Below, in pieces: positions 7,723 to 14,301 of a stretch of 14,301 nucleotides of DNA; position 1 is the first letter of the stretch, and every line of letters begins with the position of its first letter. The translations under genes and the position numbers were made by a program. This stretch comes from Deltaproteobacteria bacterium (GTDB taxonomy: Bacteria; UBA10199; SBBF01), in the NCBI GenBank assembly GCA_016207765.1, contig JACQOY010000132.1, forward strand, positions 1-14,301, given 5' to 3'. The notes under the pieces are model-generated. The model was not told the origin of the DNA, made no database searches, and worked only from the letters and a program-made list of their open reading frames with translations.

Positions 7723-10479
7723 TCAGTATTTATCGTCCGAATAGACTCCCGTGTGCGCCGGATTTCCCCGAAAGAGCGGCCACTCGCGGGCAAAGGGAGG
7801 CACCGAGGATCCCTCGTCGCGGACGGCCCAGAAGATATCGCCCGTCATGCCCGGGATAACATCGGCCCTGCGGTCCTGGAAAAAGACCTCCAGTTTGCCG
7901 TCTCCGTCCACATCCCCGACAACCGGCGAGGAGACGATCTCATAACCGACAACATGGCGGGCGATAAGACCCCCGTTCAGGCCGCTCAAGATATCAAGGT
8001 CTCCGGACATCGTGGCGATATAGACATCAAGGACACTGCCGGGATTTCGCCGGACCAGGGCGGGTGAAGAATGAACCGCGCCGCCCAAGTTCCGCTTCCA
8101 GAAGAGGGAGCCGTCGCCATTCAGGGCATAAACATTGCCGTCGGCGGAACCGAAGACCGTCTCCAAATCACCGTCGCCATCCAGATCCCCAACCGCCGCC
8201 GAAGAGAGGATCTCCCCGCCGGTCGAAAAACTCCATTTCAGCCCCCCGGTCTCCCCGTCGAAGGCCTTGAAGAGTCCGCTACCGTCTCCGATCAGGACCT
8301 CCAGAATGCCGTCGTCGTCAACATCGGCCGTCGCGGGGGAGGCATGCACTTTGCTTGCAAGATTTGTCTGCCAGTCGACAGCCCCGGTTTCGGCATTGAG
8401 ACGATACAAGATGCCGTTGCCGGCGTATTGGCCGTCGTTTGCGATAACGATCTCCTTGTCATCATCGCCGTCGAGATCGGTCACCGCCGGCGTGGACCAT
8501 ATCCACCGCCCGGTATTTAAGGCCCAGTTGAGTTTTCCCGTCTTGCCGTCGATGGAACGGACGTAGTTGTCCATGCAACCGTTGAAGACGACCGGATCGC
8601 CATTCGGGGCGAGGGTTGCGACTGTTGGTGTCGATATGGAATGGCCGGAGAGGATGGTGCGCCAGAACCAGTTTCCCTCGCCGTCAAATGCCTGTACCTG
8701 GTTGCCCGAGGTTGTTCCCCCGAGCAGTTCGGGAAGGCCGTCGTCGTCCAAATCATAGAGATTGACGGAGGAATGGGCCTCGTCGTTTTCCGTGTCTTTC
8801 CAGAAGAGGACTGTTCCGTCGGCCTCAAACAAAAACCATCTACCCGAGATGCCGGGGTATCCGAGCGGGTAATATTCCTCACTCCCCGTGGCGACCTCGA
8901 GACCGGGCCGGTCGGGGCGGACCTCGCCGATCGCGGCGGCCGGCCCCGGAATCATCCGATAAAAACCGCCGGAGATCTTGCCGAAGGTATAGTTCCACAA
9001 GACGGTAATCTTCGACAACTTTGGCTCAGGTGGAGGGGGTGGAGGTTCTTGAATGCATTCCCCCTCATAATCCCCATGGTTTAAGTGTGCCGGCCAGGCC
9101 GAGTCGGCAATCTCGATTGTGTGGGCATTTGCGGGATTCCCCGGCGGGATATGACAGATTGTCACCTTGGGATCGTTTTCGGGATCGTCGTCCGGAGTTG
9201 GTGGAGCCGCCGGCGGCGGCTCTCCGTTCCCCTTTTTCTCATGCGCCTCCGCGATTTTTCCCTTGATGCAATCCGATTTTTGGGATTCGCACGTCTTGGC
9301 GGATTCGACGATCCCCTTAAAGACAGCCGTATCCAGTTTTCCGTCATCATCGAACATCCCGTCATAATCGCCGTCAAAGGCCTTCATCACATCCAGAATC
9401 GTCGCCGCCTGTTCCTTGACGCCGGCGCACCCATCCTTGTGGACACAGTCCTGCATGAGTTCCACATGGATCTTGACCGCGGAATCGTTTGCGTAGACGG
9501 CGTTGAATTCCTCAAGGTCGTCCGCTTCAAGGATTGGCGAGATCACGACGGCCGGGTCCAGAATTCCCGTGCCCATTCCTTCGCAGAGACTGCCGGTTGA
9601 GTCTTCCGCCACCAGGGCCGATATCAGCTCTTCCACCGTCGTGTAGACATCCCCGGCCTCGCCGGCATCGGCCGAGGTCAAGTGGGATGTGAGGTCAAAG
9701 TCGTCGGCGCCCATCATATCCAGTGCCTGCGGAGCATCAATCTTGCCGGTGAGAACGGCGTTCAAGAGTTGATGCCAGTTGTCGTAGTCCGGATCGGTGG
9801 AACCCTTCTTTTGGGCGATCAGGGAGACGACCGCTTGTTTGAGGAGGCCGTACTTCTGGGTGAGACTTTCCATGTCCGGATCAGAGATTGTCCAAAGCTT
9901 TTCATCGATTTGGTACAGACAGTCGAGGTCTCCGCCGGAACCTGAATAATCTTCGCCCCAGTTATCGAATCCCTCCAGTTGCTGGATGATTCCTTCGGTG
10001 GCAAGCGTCGTGACGACGTCGGCAGTTCCCAGATTTATGGTTTTGGGGCTAGCCCCGCCGGGGTCGGCCCCGTCGTAAGAAACGGTCTGATATTTTTGGA
10101 TGCCGCTGGTTGTGGTCAGAATCACCTCCGGATTACCGGCAAGCTCTTCAGGGGGGACTTCAAGCTGGTACTCTCCCTCCGAATTGGTCTCGAAACTCCC
10201 CAGATGTTTTCCATTGAGGGTATAGAGGTCCCCTTTAATCCCCGTCGCAGTCGCGTCGTCTTTCGTTTCTTTGATGCGGCTCATCCCCTTTTGCAGTGCC
10301 GGAAGGGCCTCAAGGGGAGGGACATCAACTCTGCCGGTCAGGAGCACCATCTCCGACGCACCGGTGTCGGAGGGAGTTTCCACGCCGTCATCCGGCGCGG
10401 CGCCGCCACAGGATAAAATCAGGGTGAGGCCCGCAATCAACACCGGGCGAGTCAGATGAAAAAATCTCGTTATTCGCAT
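7723..10479 (-). CDS. Large lipoprotein with PQQ/FG-GAP-like beta-propeller
   Basis: This is a 918-residue exported lipoprotein. The n-region MRITRFFHLTR, a hydrophobic core and the lipobox LILS-Cys24 indicate lipidation by signal peptidase II. The next part has a small Ig/carboxypeptidase-regulatory-like stretch (KHLGSFETNSEGEYQLEV), a long acidic helical region with an EF-hand-like DYDGMFDDDGKLD, and a proline linker. A conserved-looking Cys/His module follows, with VTICHIPPGNP starting at 439 and Cys at 442 and 475. A second proline linker leads to about eight repeats of some 45 residues from about 488 to the end. They combine FG-GAP DxDxDG calcium loops (DLDDDG, DVDDDG, DLDGDG, DVDGDG) with PQQ-type xxxLNxxTGxxxW strands, closing with FRGNPAHTG. 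The role is unknown, possibly surface binding. The ATG at 10479 is preferred over 10512 because AAAGGG lies five bases before it and the signal peptide is then standard. Promoter signals upstream are weak (TTGCCA at 10556-10551). Confidence 0.88.
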   Translation of the reverse strand: MRITRFFHLTRPVLIAGLTLILSCGGAAPDDGVETPSDTGASEMVLLTGRVDVPPLEALPALQKGMSRIKETKDDATATGIKGDLYTLNGKHLGSFETNSEGEYQLEVPPEELAGNPEVILTTTSGIQKYQTVSYDGADPGGASPKTINLGTADVVTTLATEGIIQQLEGFDNWGEDYSGSGGDLDCLYQIDEKLWTISDPDMESLTQKYGLLKQAVVSLIAQKKGSTDPDYDNWHQLLNAVLTGKIDAPQALDMMGADDFDLTSHLTSADAGEAGDVYTTVEELISALVAEDSTGSLCEGMGTGILDPAVVISPILEADDLEEFNAVYANDSAVKIHVELMQDCVHKDGCAGVKEQAATILDVMKAFDGDYDGMFDDDGKLDTAVFKGIVESAKTCESQKSDCIKGKIAEAHEKKGNGEPPPAAPPTPDDDPENDPKVTICHIPPGNPANAHTIEIADSAWPAHLNHGDYEGECIQEPPPPPPEPKLSKITVLWNYTFGKISGGFYRMIPGPAAAIGEVRPDRPGLEVATGSEEYYPLGYPGISGRWFLFEADGTVLFWKDTENDEAHSSVNLYDLDDDGLPELLGGTTSGNQVQAFDGEGNWFWRTILSGHSISTPTVATLAPNGDPVVFNGCMDNYVRSIDGKTGKLNWALNTGRWIWSTPAVTDLDGDDDKEIVIANDGQYAGNGILYRLNAETGAVDWQTNLASKVHASPATADVDDDGILEVLIGDGSGLFKAFDGETGGLKWSFSTGGEILSSAAVGDLDGDGDLETVFGSADGNVYALNGDGSLFWKRNLGGAVHSSPALVRRNPGSVLDVYIATMSGDLDILSGLNGGLIARHVVGYEIVSSPVVGDVDGDGKLEVFFQDRRADVIPGMTGDIFWAVRDEGSSVPPFAREWPLFRGNPAHTGVYSDDKY

Positions 10480-10641
10480 AAGGCCCTTTAACATGAGCAT
10501 AAAACGTGCCATGGCGGGGTTAAATTATTTCACCTGTATTCATGGGGGGTTGGCAATGACCACGAAAGGAAAAGTCGAAGGGGTGTGTCAAGGAATACCC
10601 GTCAAACGGGGGACTGATGTAGCAATTTGTAACCCCTCTGT

Positions 10642-10670
10642 TTGATTCATCCCCTGCTTCGCGGTACACT
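10642..10670 (+). promoter_or_regulatory. Sigma-70-like promoter of the M20/AstA-like/amidinohydrolase operon
   Basis: TTGATT (10642-10647) and TACACT (10665-10670) are exactly 17 bases apart and match four of six consensus positions each. The expected start of transcription, about seven bases past the -10, coincides with the ATG at 10678, so the transcript should be leaderless. This agrees with the absence of a Shine-Dalgarno. Just upstream are a short hairpin CCCGT-CAA-ACGGG (10598-10610) and an outer pair AGGGGT (10579-10584) with ACCCCT (10632-10637). Those could be an operator, but this is inference. Confidence 0.5.
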
Positions 10671-10677
10671 GAAAAAT

Positions 10678-11946
10678 ATGTCTCGTCTTCTTTCTCTTGT
10701 CCGACGAATTATTGCCATTAATTCAACCGCAACTGTCGGGACCCTCTCGTTGGCGCGGTTTATGGGAGGGGAGTTGAGACGGATCGGCTTTTCCGTGCAT
10801 CTTGACAAACACCGCATCAAGGGAGCCGGTCAGGCCAATCTGATCGCGCGGGTCGGTCCAAGACGAGGAAAGGCGCTCCTTATTAACACTCATCTGGATA
10901 CCGTTGTCACCGACCCAAAGCGATGGAGAAAAACGGGAGGGAACCCTTTCAGGGCCGTTCTTTGCAACGGATATATTTATGGTCTTGGAACCGCCGATAC
11001 AAAAGCGGCCTTGGCCTGTCAGATAAGGGCGCTCCATAGTCTTGATCTCAAAAAACTCAAGCGGCCGTTAATCCTCACAGGCACTTTTGCCGAGGAGACG
11101 GGGATGGCAGGGGTCAGAGAACTCATTAAATCGCGACGCCTGCCAAGGATTCGGTATGCACTCAACAGCGAGCCGACGGGATTGCAACCGGTGATCGGGA
11201 ATTATGGGTTTCGGGTCTATCGGATTGAAATTGAGTGGAAAGAAAAAAAAGGGGAAGGAAAAATTCGTGAGAAAACTTTCAAGGGAAGAGCGGCGCACAG
11301 CGCCAAACCGTGGCTGGGGAAAAATGCCATTGTCGATTGCCTGAAATGGCTTGAGCGGAGGGATGACAAAGTAACTGTTGTCGAGATGAAGGGGGGGCTT
11401 GAGGCGAATATTGTGGCGCCGTTTTGCCGCATAAAATTCATCCCAAGCAAAGGACCGATGGGATTTTTTTCGGATATCCTTAAATTTCTCGACTTAAGCG
11501 GTAAAAAGGGGCAAACGCACAATCTGGGAACGATCGAATTCAAACAGAATCGCCTTACGGTTACGATAGATCACCGGTTTGGCCCGGGGATCGATCCACG
11601 GCCGCGCGAAAAAGAGCTTCGGAAATGTTTTTCCTCCGCCGGTCGCTCTGCCACCTGTGTCATTCATCTGGAGCGGGACAATCCGGCCTTTTCTCAATCT
11701 CCCAAAAGCAAACTTGTTGGAAAGGTCCGGCTTGTTTTAAGATCAATGGGAAAAAAGCCTTATCCGGCGAAACGGCCGGGATGTACCGAAGCTGGATATC
11801 TGGCCCAAATTGCCGATGAATTGATCACAATCGGTCCAGGTGTTTCGTATGGGAACGCGCATCAGCCGAATGAACGAGTGAGGGTTAAAGAGCTTGAAGA
11901 GGCGGTGGCTTTCTATCGGAGGATCATCGAAAAATCATGTTTTTGA
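10678..11946 (+). CDS. M20-family zinc deacylase/peptidase (ArgE/DapE-like)
   Basis: This 422-residue cytoplasmic enzyme has all the usual M20 metal and catalytic residues: H72-L-D74-T, the bridging D107 in GLGTADTKAA, the general base and ligand E139-E140 in AEETG, E165 in SEPTG and the C-terminal H395 in GNAHQPNE. The inserted dimerisation domain shows GRAAHSAKPWLGKNAI. The family removes acyl groups from amino acids (acetylornithine deacetylase, succinyl-diaminopimelate desuccinylase) or cleaves dipeptides; the exact substrate cannot be read from the sequence. The neighbours suggest an N-acylated ornithine, citrulline or arginine. An in-frame TTG at 10642 is part of the promoter and is not used as start. 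The gene overlaps the AstA-like gene by ten bases and is the first of three coupled genes. Confidence 0.85.
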   Translation: MSRLLSLVRRIIAINSTATVGTLSLARFMGGELRRIGFSVHLDKHRIKGAGQANLIARVGPRRGKALLINTHLDTVVTDPKRWRKTGGNPFRAVLCNGYIYGLGTADTKAALACQIRALHSLDLKKLKRPLILTGTFAEETGMAGVRELIKSRRLPRIRYALNSEPTGLQPVIGNYGFRVYRIEIEWKEKKGEGKIREKTFKGRAAHSAKPWLGKNAIVDCLKWLERRDDKVTVVEMKGGLEANIVAPFCRIKFIPSKGPMGFFSDILKFLDLSGKKGQTHNLGTIEFKQNRLTVTIDHRFGPGIDPRPREKELRKCFSSAGRSATCVIHLERDNPAFSQSPKSKLVGKVRLVLRSMGKKPYPAKRPGCTEAGYLAQIADELITIGPGVSYGNAHQPNERVRVKELEEAVAFYRRIIEKSCF

Positions 11947-12944
11947 TTCGTAGTATTAAAAAAAGGGATTTAAGGGATCTTCTTTCCTTGAGCCGCGAGC
12001 TCGATACGGTGAACCTCCCGCCCCATGCCCCGATTCTTCGAAAAATGATCGCACGCTCGGAGGGGAGTTTTGCGGGGAGGTTGAAGCAGGAGGAGGCGCA
12101 GTATGTGTTTGCCCTCGAAGATACCTCGAGGAAAAAAGTGGTTGGGGTTTCAAAAATATTTGCGAGGCATGGAACCCCGTCGAAACCGCACGTCTATTTT
12201 CAGGTGGCTGTCGAGTCGGTTTCATCGCGGACGCTTAAGGTGCGCGCCGAGCGGAAAGTCTACCGTTTTCGGGCCGATTCGCGGGGACTGACCGAGATCG
12301 GCGGCCTTGTCCTTAACCGCGGCTATCGCCGTCATTCGCAAAGACTGGGAAAACAATTGTCCTATGTGCGGTTTCTTTTGATGAAGGCGCATCCGGCATG
12401 GTTCAAACGCCGGGTGATTGCGGAACTTTTGCCCCCTTTTCGCCGCGGGGGGGAATCTTCTCTCTGGAACTATTACGGATACCGGATGACCGGGCTTCCG
12501 TACAAAAAGGCCGATCGTTTGAGTTTTCAAAACAAAGAGTTCATTTTGAACCTGTTTCCGCGGAACGATTTGTATTTCGATCTGTTGCCAAAGGAGGTCC
12601 GGGAGGACATCGAAAAGACAGGTCCCGGATCGGTCTCGGCTTTAGTCCTCCTGCGCCGGATCGGATTTCGTTTTGCGGGAACCATCGATCCGTTCGATGG
12701 GGGTCCGCACTATACGGCAAGGCTTGGTGATATCGGTGTTTTTCGGGAATGCCGGAGTTTCCGATACTCCGGTATTGCCGTTGGAGGGAAGCGGCATCTG
12801 GTATTGACAGAAAAGGGGGACGGTGTGCGGGCCCTTCTAACGCCGGCAAAGGTTGAAAAAAGGGGAATTTATCTGCCTTCGCCGTCGGCCGATCTGTTGA
12901 AATTAAAAAAGGGGGAAAAAGTTTATGTCTGGCCGTGGAAATAG
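11937..12944 (+). CDS. Diverged arginine N-succinyltransferase (AstA-like acyltransferase)
   Basis: The 335 residues align along nearly the whole length with AstA (E. coli 344), which transfers succinyl from succinyl-CoA to the alpha-amino group of arginine. Shared landmarks are LIRSIKKRDL at the start, FALEDT (58-63), LTEIGGLVLN (118-127, matching the acyl-CoA-binding SELCTLFL of AstA), the YRRHSQRLGKQLSYVRFLLM helix (130-149), IAELLPP, and TIDPFDGGP (249-257). The histidine annotated as proton donor in E. coli AstA (His229, motif VHP) corresponds here to Gly229 in TGP. The substrate or mechanism may therefore differ, and the gene symbol is withheld. GGAGGA (11918-11923) serves the ATG. The gene overlaps the M20 gene by ten bases and the amidinohydrolase gene by twenty, so the three are probably translated together. 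Confidence 0.82.
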   Translation: MFLIRSIKKRDLRDLLSLSRELDTVNLPPHAPILRKMIARSEGSFAGRLKQEEAQYVFALEDTSRKKVVGVSKIFARHGTPSKPHVYFQVAVESVSSRTLKVRAERKVYRFRADSRGLTEIGGLVLNRGYRRHSQRLGKQLSYVRFLLMKAHPAWFKRRVIAELLPPFRRGGESSLWNYYGYRMTGLPYKKADRLSFQNKEFILNLFPRNDLYFDLLPKEVREDIEKTGPGSVSALVLLRRIGFRFAGTIDPFDGGPHYTARLGDIGVFRECRSFRYSGIAVGGKRHLVLTEKGDGVRALLTPAKVEKRGIYLPSPSADLLKLKKGEKVYVWPWK

Positions 12945-13968
12945 CCCGATTCAGCATAGTCGATCGGTCCTGATGGGGGATCCCGCGTTTTTTTCGATCA
13001 AAAAGGGGGCCAATCCGCATACCCGTGACTGGCTCGGTTTCCGAAAGAGGATCGACAATAAAAAGGCCTTTCTTGAGTGGCATACCATGGCGCAGACCTT
13101 GATGCGTTACGGGGTACAGATTTTTGTCATCCCGGCCCATCCGGAATTGTCCGGGCTGGTATTTACGGCCAATGCCGGTTTTATGCCGGATGTCGAGACA
13201 CCCGGGCCGCTTGGCCGCCGCGAATTTGTCTTGTCAACCCTGGGTCCGGCCCGGTCCAAAGAAAGAAGGATTTACCAGGCATATCTTTCCGGTCTTGGTC
13301 TTAAAGTCGGCGAAATAAAGGCCCAGTTCGAGGGGGAGGCCGATCTGATACCGTGGAAGGATCGGTTCATTTTTACCTTCGGGAAATTGAAGAAACAGCG
13401 GTTTATTCCGCGGATTGGAATTCCTCCCTGGAAGAGGGTTTATGGTTTTCGGTCCGACAAAAAGGCGGTGGAGGAATTATCCCGCTGGGTTTCCCCCGAT
13501 CGAGTCTTGAGTCTGGAGCTTAAGCAAGAGGCTTTCTACCACGGCGATACGGTTTTTTGTTCATTCGGGCCAAGAAGAGAATATCTGCTTGCTTATCGCA
13601 GGGGGATTGCCCGGCATTCGTTTGAACAAATCGAGAAAGAACCGGGCGTCATCTGGATTTCCGATGACGATGCCCGGGAATTTGCGGCCAATTCATTTCA
13701 GGTAATCCACGAGGGAAGGTGCGTTCTATTTATGCCGCATGGCGTCTCATCGGAACTGCGAAAGCAGATTGAAAAAAAGGGGGTCGAAACGGTTCCAATT
13801 GATGTTTCTGAATTTTTTCTGAAAGGGGGGGGATCGGTCAAATGCCTCATCGGCGATTTGGGAGCCTGGGCGGAGGACCTAAGCGTCAATGAGGAAGTGG
13901 GGAAATTCCGCGATCATCATCTCTACCGGCATTATTTCGCCAACCAGCCCTGCGCGCATCGATTTTGA
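12925..13968 (+). CDS. Amidinohydrolase of the dimethylarginine dimethylaminohydrolase / arginine-deiminase superfamily
   Basis: This 347-residue protein has the guanidino-modifying-enzyme pattern: LMGDPAFFSI with NPHT near the start, VFTANAGF (79-86), FEGEADLI with E136 and D140, the catalytic-type H206-G-D208 in YHGDTVFC, REFAAN, and the nucleophile C307 in GGGSVKCLIGDLG. It most resembles the bacterial dimethylarginine-hydrolase-type proteins. The superfamily also contains arginine deiminase and AstB (succinylarginine dihydrolase), so the guanidine of arginine, methylarginine or an acylarginine is the likely target. All three catalytic positions are present. The ATG at 12925 has GGGGG nine bases upstream and lies inside the AstA-like gene. 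About 40 residues follow the catalytic cysteine, which is longer than I expect for this group, and the last 90 bases are antisense to the toxin remnant. Confidence 0.85.
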   Translation: MSGRGNSPIQHSRSVLMGDPAFFSIKKGANPHTRDWLGFRKRIDNKKAFLEWHTMAQTLMRYGVQIFVIPAHPELSGLVFTANAGFMPDVETPGPLGRREFVLSTLGPARSKERRIYQAYLSGLGLKVGEIKAQFEGEADLIPWKDRFIFTFGKLKKQRFIPRIGIPPWKRVYGFRSDKKAVEELSRWVSPDRVLSLELKQEAFYHGDTVFCSFGPRREYLLAYRRGIARHSFEQIEKEPGVIWISDDDAREFAANSFQVIHEGRCVLFMPHGVSSELRKQIEKKGVETVPIDVSEFFLKGGGSVKCLIGDLGAWAEDLSVNEEVGKFRDHHLYRHYFANQPCAHRF

Positions 13969-14145
13969 GTTGAGGGTTACCTTGTTCCCTTCTCCCTCTT
14001 TTTCCAGAGGAAACGAAAGAATGTTTCGAACCGCCAGGTAGACTTCTTTTGTGAATTCCAATCCGAGGTCCTTCCGGCACTCGTTATAATAAGCGATAGC
14101 CTCGGTTAACTCCTTTTCGGCATCGGGATGAAAAGAATAAATCAA
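13879..14145 (-). pseudogene. Degraded ParE/RelE-type toxin of a toxin-antitoxin pair
   Basis: The first 47 or so residues (YSFHPDAEKELTEAIAYY, GLEFTKEVY, then ILSFP) match the N-terminal helices of ParE/RelE-superfamily toxins well. After ILSFPL the expected beta-strands (the RR-x-L, FPY-x-I-x-Y and IxxxVxHxxRxP elements) are missing. The frame instead runs into sequence antisense to the end of the amidinohydrolase gene. Neither other minus-strand frame restores the missing part, so this is more like truncation or a recombination junction near 13970-14020 than a simple frameshift. The start is a TTG at 14145, with GGCAGG nearby, five bases after the antitoxin stop. Toxin activity is unlikely. 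Confidence 0.7.
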
Positions 14146-14150
14146 GAGCT

Positions 14151-14301
14151 TTACCTGCCGAATATTTTCTTGAATACTTCATCGCCCGGTATCGTTTTGA
14201 CTTTGCCGCTTTTTATTTCTTCAACCCTTTTTTCTGCCTCCGTTGCCCACAATTCGTCTATTTCTTTCCGGACGGGATGAAGACTTCGGAGAAGATTGTC
14301 C
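14151..14301 (-). CDS. Addiction-module antitoxin, N-terminus cut by window end
   Basis: The minus-strand frame entering at 14300 encodes 49 residues ending in TAA (14153-14151). It reads DELWATEAEKRVEEI followed by SGKVKTIPGDEVFKKIFGR. This pattern, a helix with a charged W-x-x-E-A-E-x-R segment and then G-x-x-x-x-I-P-G-x-E/D-x-F, is typical of the short putative addiction-module components found directly before ParE/RelE toxins. The antitoxin binds and neutralises the toxin and usually represses the operon. The toxin start follows after five bases, the normal order for this type. The visible part is intact although its toxin is degraded; only the first residues are outside the window. Confidence 0.8.
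   Translation of the reverse strand, partial: DNLLRSLHPVRKEIDELWATEAEKRVEEIKSGKVKTIPGDEVFKKIFGR

Noticed and set aside
7723..9945. Several long plus-strand open frames opposite the lipoprotein gene (for example 8071-8520 and 9085-9600)
   Set aside because: They mirror the GC-rich repeat codons of the lipoprotein, encode low-complexity Arg/Pro/Ser sequences without family resemblance, and have no ribosome sites.
14146..14160. Simple frameshift as the cause of the broken toxin gene
   Set aside because: The other two minus-strand frames downstream of 14020 do not contain the missing ParE strands, so truncation or recombination fits better.

Overview
The window looks like chromosomal DNA from a Gram-negative bacterium, probably of the broad deltaproteobacterial kind. 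The grounds are a lipoprotein signal peptide on a secreted beta-propeller protein, a GlnD with C-terminal ACT domains directly behind mutS, and a homoserine kinase of the APH-like type. The exact phylum cannot be fixed from sequence alone. No rRNA or tRNA gene, intact insertion sequence or CRISPR array was seen. Several genes lack a convincing Shine-Dalgarno sequence. At three of them a promoter-like -35/-10 pair sits so close to the ATG that the mRNA would be leaderless or nearly so.

Left part (1-1867). The C-terminus of a small glycine-rich membrane-anchored protein ends at 199. It meets head-on a two-gene minus-strand module: a small basic protein of unknown function overlapping a single-domain retropepsin-like aspartic protease. 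Next on the minus strand is a probable homoserine kinase (thrB type), which is divergent from mutS.

Central housekeeping block (1949-7536, plus strand). mutS (mismatch repair), glnD (PII uridylyltransferase/uridylyl-removing enzyme) and a small one-helix membrane protein follow each other with gaps of only a few bases and look like one transcription unit. A 174-bp foldable non-coding element with near-perfect outer inverted repeats lies at 7548-7721. It sits between this unit and the convergent gene for a large lipoprotein (minus, 7723-10479) that carries an N-terminal helical region, a cysteine/histidine motif and an eight-blade PQQ/FG-GAP-like propeller.

Right part (10642-14301). A good sigma-70-like promoter drives three overlapping plus-strand genes: an M20 zinc deacylase/peptidase, an AstA-like arginine N-succinyltransferase homologue, and an amidinohydrolase of the dimethylarginine dimethylaminohydrolase / arginine-deiminase superfamily. 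Together they could acylate arginine (or a relative), hydrolyse its guanidine group and remove the acyl group. This would be a shortened or alternative succinyl-arginine route, and it is the most interesting system in the window. The AstA homologue lacks the histidine annotated as catalytic in classical AstA. Against the 3' end of this operon runs a degraded ParE-like toxin with its addiction-module antitoxin upstream; the antitoxin is cut by the window edge.
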